Shown piece after piece: positions 22,218-27,968 of a stretch of 29,166 nucleotides of DNA. Location: contig DATCXV010000013.1 in the NCBI GenBank assembly GCA_036565605.1, positions 1-29,166 on the forward strand. The letters are read 5' to 3'. The translations under genes were made by a program, and so were the position numbers. Numbering within the stretch: the stretch's first letter is position 1; every line of letters begins with the position of its first letter. This DNA is from UBA6065 sp036565605. Lineage in GTDB: Bacteria; Patescibacteriota; Minisyncoccia; Phycocordibacterales; UBA6065. The notes below the pieces were generated by a model. The model was not told the origin of the DNA, made no database searches, and was given only the letters and a program-made list of their open reading frames with translations.

Positions 22218-22796
22218 TTATTGAACCTTGGCTTTCAGAAACTGGATCTCTGCCTTAAGGCTTTCAATCTCTTTCTGCTGCTCTTTGATCGCTTCAACAA
22301 GAGGAGCAACCAGGTTGCCGTATTGGACCGATTTCAGACCCGCACCATCTTCATGAACCAGTTCAGGAAAAACTTTTTCGACGTCTTGTGCGATCAAACC
22401 GATCGACTTCACTCCATCTTTTTTCCATGTGAACGAAACACCCTGAAGCGCCAACACATTTGCAAGTGCGTCGGATAGCGGTTTTATATCGGTCTTCAAA
22501 GAACGATCTGATGTGTAGAAATACGCTGTAGCGCCAACATTGCCTGCGATATCAAGTTTGTAGCTCGGCGTCTTGCCTACCCCAACATTTCCATACGGTA
22601 CCAACAAAGCATTGGTCGCGCCGCCCGAGTTAAGAATCATGCCTCCCACTTTTTCCTGCGAGTTATTGCTCACATTGATCGGCTCGGCAGCATTGCCACC
22701 GGTCGGAGACTGCGTAGGATTCGTCCAGTCCGCAGACACAATAGCCGGCGCGCATGCGACCAAGGCAAGGAGAACGAGTGCAGTGAAGCGTTGCAT
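22218..22796 (-). CDS. Exported protein with C-terminal S74 intramolecular chaperone domain
   Basis: A signal peptide (1-22, ending VSA/DW) is followed by a short Asn/Gly-rich region and beta repeats (GNVGVGKTPSYKLDIAGNV) typical of trimeric fibre proteins. Residues about 94-192 match the peptidase S74/endosialidase chaperone domain: YTSDRSLKTDIKPL, with the Ser and Lys of the self-cleavage dyad, SIGLIAQDVEKVFPELV, YGNLVAPLVEAIKEQQKEI and a final coiled coil. Such domains trimerise phage tail spikes and bacterial fibres and then cut themselves off. The fibre part here is short, about 70 residues. The gene is 7 bases after the preceding gene and 11 before the repeat-protein gene, so they probably share a transcript. 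Confidence 0.85.
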   Translation of the reverse strand: MQRFTALVLLALVACAPAIVSADWTNPTQSPTGGNAAEPINVSNNSQEKVGGMILNSGGATNALLVPYGNVGVGKTPSYKLDIAGNVGATAYFYTSDRSLKTDIKPLSDALANVLALQGVSFTWKKDGVKSIGLIAQDVEKVFPELVHEDGAGLKSVQYGNLVAPLVEAIKEQQKEIESLKAEIQFLKAKVQ

Positions 22797-22803
22797 GAGA
22801 TTT

Positions 22804-23106
22804 TTAGTTTGCTTGTAACGACCTAAGCATAGCAGACCTTTCTTCCGGTGAAAGCTTGGACTGTGTGGATGTCGGGGTCAGAGAGTCCAGGGCCTCTTTC
22901 CTTTCCTGGTTCGAAAGCTGGGAAGTATTTTGTGGCGCGTTCAATGTCTTTTTAAGCGCTTCCTTCTCTTCTGGAGTCAGATCATTGAATGTCTTTGTAG
23001 GCACCGAAGTGCGATGAGCATAATAGTAACCAAACGCCGCCGTTCCAATAAGAGCCGCGAGGATCACTACAGCAAAGATGATAGAAACGATTTTCTTGGT
23101 CGCCAT
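22804..23106 (-). CDS. Small membrane protein with three helical repeats
   Basis: I do not recognise a family. One N-terminal helix (about 6-28) anchors the protein, and the rest is hydrophilic. A short motif appears three times: LTPEEKEALKKTLNAP, LSNQERKEALDSLTP and LSPEERSAMLRSLQ. These are amphipathic helices with a common L-[ST]-x-[EQ]-E-[KR] start. There are no Cys. It probably lies outside the membrane as an adaptor or linker and leads the transcript of the S74 and Tyr-Glu-Ser genes. Confidence 0.65.
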   Translation of the reverse strand: MATKKIVSIIFAVVILAALIGTAAFGYYYAHRTSVPTKTFNDLTPEEKEALKKTLNAPQNTSQLSNQERKEALDSLTPTSTQSKLSPEERSAMLRSLQAN

Positions 23107-23155
23107 ACTTCATATAAGCATAGCAGATATTTAGACCTGGCAAGTACCCTCCTGT

Positions 23156-23228
23156 GGATGCAGAAAACCCTTATTAAAAGCGGTAAAGACAGGAGCGCCA
23201 CCCTTTTTCGTCCAGATCACTGAAATAC
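23156..23228 (-). pseudogene. Decayed 3' end of a third GT39 glycosyltransferase gene
   Basis: Read on the minus strand, this piece matches the last 17 or so codons and 18 downstream bases of the GT39 gene at 18337. The intact gene ends YSDLGEKNGAPIYLYRF; the remnant gives FSDLDEKG, then a one-base insertion and loss of about four bases before TTTACCGCTTTTAA. No upstream part of the gene is present; a terminator and the small PDZ gene lie there instead. In locus B the same order (small PDZ, terminator, GT39) is intact, which supports loss of a GT39 gene at this spot. Confidence 0.75.
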
Positions 23229-23239
23229 GAGTCAGGTAG

Positions 23240-23268
23240 AAAAAAACCGCCTTGATTACCAAGACGGC
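23240..23268 (-). terminator. Intrinsic terminator after the small PDZ gene (locus A)
   Basis: The minus-strand stem GCCGTCTTG/CAAGGCGGT, with two G-T wobbles and loop GTAAT, is followed by a run of T. It lies 22 bases after the stop at 23291. Confidence 0.85.
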
Positions 23269-23290
23269 TTGATGTGGACCGAAGTCCGAA

Positions 23291-23758
23291 CTATTCGCGC
23301 GATGCAACGACGTCTGTTGTAACAAGGCGAAGATTGATTCTCTTCGCCGAGACGATCATTTGACCGGACCGCGAGGGCTGTACGCCCGTACGATACATGA
23401 ACCGCATGAGGTTCGGACCTGGCCGAGCCATCGCTCGGATGCGAAGCTCTTCTTTGGTCAGTCCGACAACACTAACCTCTTGAATGGATTTGATTTCCAT
23501 ACCTTCACGAAGGCCCGCCTCATATGCTGGTGAATCTTTTTTCACCTTCGCGATATAAAGCTTCACAAACACTGCCTCCTTGGTTTTAGGGTCAATCTTC
23601 ATGATCGGCATAAGCTTGAACCAATCATTGTCTTCCAGAAGATTTTCCAACTTGATTCTGGAAGCTTCAACCCTGAAGGGATCCATCCGCACCGGTGCAT
23701 CTTGCGCATGCAATGCAACGCTGAGCCCGAAGGCCAGCACGACGAAGAACGTTTTCAT
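23291..23758 (-). CDS. Small secreted PDZ-domain protein (locus A)
   Basis: The signal peptide is MKTFFVVLAFGLSVALHA. The mature part has a short N-terminal segment (MDPFRVEASRIKLENLLED) and a PDZ-like domain: VFVKLYIAKVKKDSPAYEAGLREGMEI, SIQEVSVVGLTKEEL and strands after residue 115. It is a paralog of the proteins at 19863 and 17085 (C-terminal domain). There is no protease domain and no anchor. A GGAGG lies 6 bases before the ATG, and the gene has a full promoter and a terminator, so it is a separate transcription unit although it follows the GT39 gene. Confidence 0.8.
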   Translation of the reverse strand: MKTFFVVLAFGLSVALHAQDAPVRMDPFRVEASRIKLENLLEDNDWFKLMPIMKIDPKTKEAVFVKLYIAKVKKDSPAYEAGLREGMEIKSIQEVSVVGLTKEELRIRAMARPGPNLMRFMYRTGVQPSRSGQMIVSAKRINLRLVTTDVVASRE

Positions 23759-23764
23759 TAGTTT

Positions 23765-23805
23765 CCTCCGTTTCCTATGGTACTACGTAGCAACTTATTG
23801 GTCAA
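23765..23805 (-). promoter_or_regulatory. Promoter and Shine-Dalgarno site of the small PDZ gene (locus A)
   Basis: The minus strand has TTGACC (23800-23805), a 17-base spacer containing the palindrome CTACGTAG, TACCAT (23777-23782), and then GGAGG (23765-23769) 6 bases before the ATG at 23758. Confidence 0.6.
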
Positions 23806-23811
23806 GGTTCA

Positions 23812-25272
23812 TCAGAACCTCACAATCCAGATCCTTATAGGATAGCTGTTTTCGCCGGTATCATGGATTTTGTATGCGCCTGGCAGGGCCAAAAGATCGA
23901 AATAAACGTCACTGAACTGAGGCGAACCGAGTCCGCTGAAAAGAGCGAATCCATGGCGACGCAAAGCGAGTGCGAGCAAAGCATCCGTTCCCGTAGCCAT
24001 AGGAGCACCGACATAATAGTCCTTGCCACCCACTGTTGCGCGCTCTATTCCATCAGGGTACGGTGAAAGGTTTGTTGGTAGCCAATATCCTTTGGTTCCA
24101 AGATAAAGCTCGTGTAGATGTGGAAACGCAGACACGACAATATCGCCCTGCGCAAAATGGTCTTTGATATATTGGAATGCACTTGCGAAATCGGCTTGGG
24201 GCACGCCCGGATAGGTGATATAAAAATTCCGCGGCACGAAGACCAGGCCAGGCCAGGCACACGCAACAAGCGTCATGGCTGCAAATGCCGGAACAAATCT
24301 ATTTGGCATGTTCAAGAGCCGACCGATGCGAGCCACTCCATATATCGAGAGAAGGATGGCGAATGGAAAAAGTGGAAACAAATAGCGAGGCTCTTCCCGC
24401 ATGCTAAAGAAAATAAGTGCGAACATGCCAGACACGAAAGGTAGCCAAAGATAAAGTAGATCGTGCCTCTTTTTTTGATCGAAGAGCAAAAGAATGCACG
24501 AGCCGACCGCCAGCCAGAACACGCAAGAAAATGGCCAGTATTGTATGAAAAAGGAAATATATGAATGGTGAAAACCGAACGATATACCGCTTATGAGCGA
24601 AAGAATGGGTATTGCCAAGGAAATTAGTAGGTGCCAAAGCGGCTTGCGCATACCGCAAAATCCCAGCACGATGCACGTTATGAATGTAGGCAAAAGCGCT
24701 ATTGCCGGTCCATGGGAAAGCAGTGCCGCGGCAAAGGACGCGATCGCGCCAATAACGTATCTTTTTTTACCGGTCTCACGCCATCGATACAACCCATAAA
24801 AAGCGAGGACAGAAAAAAGGGCCATGTCCATATAGCCTCTGGCCTGCCGAGACCATGAAAGAGCTCCGAGAGAAAACGCGGTTAAAAAGGCAGCAAGAAG
24901 AGTACCGGTCCGCCCAAGAAAAGCCATCCTATGCGCAACAAAGGCAATAATGGCTACAAGGGCGATACCCGTGATTGCCGACGGAAGGCGTGCAGACCAT
25001 GGGGAAAACGCATCGAATCCGAAAAGTTCCAGGAAGCCAGCCGTCAGATATGAATGCAGTGCACCGTATGGATATATGGCGCCCGAGTCCAAAAGCGGAT
25101 AGCCGTGGTCCAAAATGGCTTTAGCTGCATTTATCGTATAGCCTTCATCGATCCAGAGCGACTCTCGGCCTAAATAAGAGAAGCGCAAGAACGCTCCCCA
25201 TACCATTATTGTGATCAAACTGACCACATAAAAGAAACTAAGACGATTTTTATTTGAGCATGGAGGAAACAT
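23812..25272 (-). CDS. GT39-type membrane glycosyltransferase (locus A)
   Basis: This is a paralog of the locus-B enzyme. It shares SLWIDEGYTINA with the conserved Asp-Glu, YPLLDSG, FSPWSARLPSAITG, SWSRQARGYMDMA, about ten hydrophobic segments and the soluble C-terminal domain with LHELYLGTKGYWLP and GKDYYVGAP. It is predicted to use a polyprenyl-phosphate sugar and to modify acceptors outside the membrane. The start is uncertain: the ATG at 25272 overlaps the cupredoxin-like gene by 23 bases and the ATG at 25299 by 50. Either overlap implies co-translation with that gene. It gives 486 aa from 25272. Acceptor identity is not shown by the sequence; the adjacent Tyr-Glu-Ser protein is the obvious candidate. 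Confidence 0.87.
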   Translation of the reverse strand: MFPPCSNKNRLSFFYVVSLITIMVWGAFLRFSYLGRESLWIDEGYTINAAKAILDHGYPLLDSGAIYPYGALHSYLTAGFLELFGFDAFSPWSARLPSAITGIALVAIIAFVAHRMAFLGRTGTLLAAFLTAFSLGALSWSRQARGYMDMALFSVLAFYGLYRWRETGKKRYVIGAIASFAAALLSHGPAIALLPTFITCIVLGFCGMRKPLWHLLISLAIPILSLISGISFGFHHSYISFFIQYWPFSCVFWLAVGSCILLLFDQKKRHDLLYLWLPFVSGMFALIFFSMREEPRYLFPLFPFAILLSIYGVARIGRLLNMPNRFVPAFAAMTLVACAWPGLVFVPRNFYITYPGVPQADFASAFQYIKDHFAQGDIVVSAFPHLHELYLGTKGYWLPTNLSPYPDGIERATVGGKDYYVGAPMATGTDALLALALRRHGFALFSGLGSPQFSDVYFDLLALPGAYKIHDTGENSYPIRIWIVRF

Positions 25273-25792
25273 AGACGAAACCCGCCGGCGACGATACATT
25301 ATCGCATCGAAATGAAACCGTCATCGCTGAACGCTCCGGATTGCCGGGAATAGATAACGGTCCCATTAATACAGACCGCCCTGCGGCAATCGGGTATTTT
25401 TTCCCCATAAAAAGAAGCACGATGTCTTTCGATGAATCATTGAAAAAGGTCATGCTGCCTTCGTTAGGTATATGCGCTACGACCGGATTCGGCCTACAGG
25501 AATCTGCAATCGTTATCTTTGATGAGGGTACCGCCGCTTCAATTATATTTCGCGAAGCTTGAACAACCTCGGCGCTAGAGGAAGTCGATGTTCTCTGATC
25601 AAGAAACACTTTCTTTTCCGCGTCACTAAGATTGGGATTAGCGGGCAAAACGCGTGGATATGACAACGAGTATTCTGCTTCTTTAGACGTGCTTAGGATA
25701 GTTCTCGTCTGTCGATAATAAACGACGAGTGCAATCTCCACAGCAAGACCAACAACGAGCGCGATTATTACTATGTATAAAGATTTTCTCAT
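25250..25792 (-). CDS. Membrane-anchored cupredoxin-like protein without copper ligands (locus A)
   Basis: An N-terminal helix (about 5-25) anchors the protein. After a polar linker of about 65 residues comes a domain of about 85 residues: ITIADSCRPNPVVAHIPNEG, MTFFNDSSKDIVLLFMG, AAGRSVLMGPL, TVSFRCDNVSSPAGFVYV. The two Cys and the Asn-Pro and PAG[FY] motifs align with the locus-B protein at 20977; the rest has diverged widely. Copper ligands are absent. It starts 8 bases after the repeat-protein stop and overlaps the GT39 gene, giving the order repeat protein, cupredoxin-like, GT39. Confidence 0.72.
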   Translation of the reverse strand: MRKSLYIVIIALVVGLAVEIALVVYYRQTRTILSTSKEAEYSLSYPRVLPANPNLSDAEKKVFLDQRTSTSSSAEVVQASRNIIEAAVPSSKITIADSCRPNPVVAHIPNEGSMTFFNDSSKDIVLLFMGKKYPIAAGRSVLMGPLSIPGNPERSAMTVSFRCDNVSSPAGFVYVSSMLK

Positions 25793-25800
25793 GATGGAAG

Positions 25801-26661
25801 TTAATCAGCACAGGTAAAGGTACAATCTTCCGAAAAACATTCATCGGCAGAACCCTCTTCCACGCAACCATAATTATCCCACTCTATGCATGTATAGTAT
25901 GTCGCCCATTCGGTACATTCGCATTCCATATTCCATGACTGGCAGCTGCCATCCTCTTCATCGCCCCCACTACCATAACCGCCTTCGTAGCTACTCTCAT
26001 ACGTCGATTCATAAGTTGACTCGTATTCTGACTCGTATGTGGGTTCATACTCTGACTCGTACTCAGCCTCGTACGTCGGCTCATAAGTAGCTTCGTATTC
26101 GGATTCGTATTCGGATTCGTATTCGGATTCGTACGTTGATTCATATGTTGATTCGTACGTCGATTCATAGGTCGATTCATAGGTAGCTTCGTACTCTGAT
26201 TCATATGCGGACTCGTAGCCCGTTTCATACGTCGATTCATATTCCGACTCATATTCGGATTCGTATTCACCCTCATACTCCGGCTCATAACTGGACTCAT
26301 AATCGGACTCGTAGCCCGTTTCATACGTCGATTCATAGGTCGATTCATATTCGGCTTCAGCAGGAGCACAATCATCAAGATCTACACCAGAAGGTACATT
26401 GTCATAGAAACCAGACCATTCGTTAGAGGTTTTGGTCGGGACAAGGATAGGAAGGTTGGGAGCGTGGTTGGTGACAAGATAACAGACACCGTGTTCGTCG
26501 ATTGTTTCGGGTGTTCCTGGTTCTACACGGTATTGTTCTGCGGCAAGAGCAAGGTTGGGGGTGATGAGGGAGAGAACCAGTACAAAGAAAAAAGAAATGA
26601 TTTCTCGCAATGAGCGTTTGCCGATATAAGAGGAGTGAAAGCTCTGGGGTGAGAAGGTCAT
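25801..26661 (-). CDS. Exported Tyr-Glu-Ser repeat protein with Cys-rich tail (locus A)
   Basis: The architecture matches the protein at 21490: a signal peptide (ending LALA/AEQ), an identical mature N-terminal module up to GVDLDDC, a repeat region and a Cys-rich tail. Here the repeats are pure: about thirty tetrads of the form x-Tyr-Glu-[Ser/Thr/Ala/Pro], with x being Glu, Thr, Ser, Gly, Asp or Ala. The tail (about 45 residues, nine Cys; WNMECECTEW, CIEWDNYGCVEEG, CTFTC) differs from that of copy B but keeps the CxC and the CTFTC/CELTC ending. About one residue in four is Tyr and more than one in four is acidic in the repeat. This suits an extended anionic surface fibre with many possible glycosylation sites. 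Confidence 0.82.
   Translation of the reverse strand: MTFSPQSFHSSYIGKRSLREIISFFFVLVLSLITPNLALAAEQYRVEPGTPETIDEHGVCYLVTNHAPNLPILVPTKTSNEWSGFYDNVPSGVDLDDCAPAEAEYESTYESTYETGYESDYESSYEPEYEGEYESEYESEYESTYETGYESAYESEYEATYESTYESTYESTYESTYESEYESEYESEYEATYEPTYEAEYESEYEPTYESEYESTYESTYESSYEGGYGSGGDEEDGSCQSWNMECECTEWATYYTCIEWDNYGCVEEGSADECFSEDCTFTCAD
25982..26360 (-). repeat. 12-base tandem repeats coding x-Tyr-Glu-Ser tetrads (locus A)
   Basis: Thirty or so 12-base units, such as GAATCCGAATAC, are arranged head to tail in frame with the gene. They vary in the third codon base and at the x position, so the array is not freshly expanded as a whole, although some neighbouring units are identical. Confidence 0.9.
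26367..26573 (-). repeat. 207-base near-identical direct repeat (locus A copy)
   Basis: Partner of 21912-22118. Both copies are in the same orientation, 4455 bases apart, so recombination between them could delete or amplify the locus in between. Confidence 0.92.
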
Positions 26662-26737
26662 CGTGTGAAGAAATTATCAAAATCAAGCATAACAAATTTT
26701 TCTACAAGCGTAAGCCGTAGATTCGAAACAGAATCGT

Positions 26738-27928
26738 TTACAACTCTTCGTAGCGAGGCACGACCATGGACGGGCTGACAAGAATGTCTTTTGTCGCGGT
26801 CGGATATCCGGACGCAGCGCCCGACAATGTCACCGTGTAAGGTCCGATAAATTCTGGAGCTCCTGAAAGCCTAGTCACTTTGACGCGGAACGAGAAACCC
26901 TGGGAATAATCCGAAACAATGGTCTTGGATCGACTTGCCGCGGAACCATAGGTCAGACCATCATCAAAGGAATACTGCATTGTGGTAGAAGCAGGCAATG
27001 TTGGCGTACCGGAAATCGTCACCGTAACGGAAGGATGGCCAACAACATCCTTGAACGCCTGGTTTGCATACACAAAGACCGGCGCCGATGTCGATTCAGC
27101 CACCGTTGGCGAAATAAATTGAACTTCAACCGCATCACTGCTACCCAACGAGAAGCCCGGCGCCTGCGGCAAGACCGTAAACGAAGCGTCTTGAATGGTC
27201 GTAGTTGCCGCTCCACCGATCGAACATGCAATACGGAAAGTGTACGCAGCGTCAGTAAGTCCCGAACCAAGCATCGATCCAGACGAATGTACGGTAGTTG
27301 TTGAGAAAGCCGTGCCACCCATCGTTACTTTGGAAATGTCACAGAATTCATTAGCCTGATTGACCGTCCACACAAAGGTTGGAACCGTTCCGTATTCGAC
27401 CGAATTGTTACCAACAATTGAAGTGCCGCCACTTTTCACATCAAGCGTCGCTGCTGCGCCCGCCACCGCATCAAATGAAATCCAGCCGACCACGTCAGAA
27501 CCCCAGGCATAGCCCGACATATCCGAACCCGTGATCGAAACACCATAGCCATCACCGGAAAGTGAGATCCAGCCATCCCAGCCATCATCTGTTGCTGAAA
27601 GGGCGCGTGCCCAGCCAACGACCGTGTTACCACTGACCGAAGCGTTCACCGAAAAGGTGCCGGAACCAGTCGGAAATCCCGAAAGGCCGCCAAATTTAAT
27701 CCAACCGATATTTGAAGACCAGGCATAGCCGGTCAAAGTATTATCGGCATTGCGATTAACACCATAGTCGACAGTACCGCAAGACAAATCATTGGTGCAG
27801 TTGAAACTGATCCAACCAATGTTTGAAGACCAGGCATAGCCCGAAAGATTGTGCTCGCTACCGGCGCGCGCAAAGGAAGGAAAAGCGAGCGAAAGAAGAC
27901 ATACGATGAAGAGAAGACGCGCTTTCAT
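26738..27928 (-). CDS. Exported GYAWSxNIGWI-repeat protein
   Basis: The signal peptide (MKARLLFIVCLLSLAF, cleavage near ARA/GS) is followed by four repeats of a Trp-rich unit: GYAWSSNIGWISF, GYAWSSNIGWIKF, VGWARALSATDDGWDGWISL and GYAWGSDVVGWISF. The following 230 residues show Ig-like strand patterns and Ser/Thr-rich linkers. I recall such GYAW repeats from exported proteins of Patescibacteria, with no known function. The start is the ATG at 27928; an in-frame TTG is at 27937. TATAAT lies 8 bases upstream. It is probably a cell-surface or S-layer-associated protein. Confidence 0.78.
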   Translation of the reverse strand: MKARLLFIVCLLSLAFPSFARAGSEHNLSGYAWSSNIGWISFNCTNDLSCGTVDYGVNRNADNTLTGYAWSSNIGWIKFGGLSGFPTGSGTFSVNASVSGNTVVGWARALSATDDGWDGWISLSGDGYGVSITGSDMSGYAWGSDVVGWISFDAVAGAAATLDVKSGGTSIVGNNSVEYGTVPTFVWTVNQANEFCDISKVTMGGTAFSTTTVHSSGSMLGSGLTDAAYTFRIACSIGGAATTTIQDASFTVLPQAPGFSLGSSDAVEVQFISPTVAESTSAPVFVYANQAFKDVVGHPSVTVTISGTPTLPASTTMQYSFDDGLTYGSAASRSKTIVSDYSQGFSFRVKVTRLSGAPEFIGPYTVTLSGAASGYPTATKDILVSPSMVVPRYEEL

Positions 27929-27936
27929 CGCCGTCA

Positions 27937-27942
27937 ATTATA
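27937..27942 (-). promoter_or_regulatory. -10 box of the GYAW-repeat gene, leaderless type
   Basis: TATAAT ends 8 bases before the ATG at 27928, in the 40-base gap after the preceding gene. Confidence 0.5.
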
Positions 27943-27968
27943 GCATGCAGAACGAGGCGCAAGCAATA

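Noticed and set aside
25982..26360. CRISPR array
   Set aside because: The period is 12 bases without spacers and the array is in frame in a coding sequence.
25884..26378. Met/Asn/Arg-rich open frame in another frame of the repeat array
   Set aside because: The 12-base period keeps all frames open; the Tyr-Glu-Ser frame has a signal peptide and a conserved N-terminal module, this one does not.
21912..26573. Insertion sequence or composite transposon bounded by the 207-base direct repeats
   Set aside because: The repeats are coding parts of homologous genes; there is no transposase, terminal inverted repeat or target duplication.
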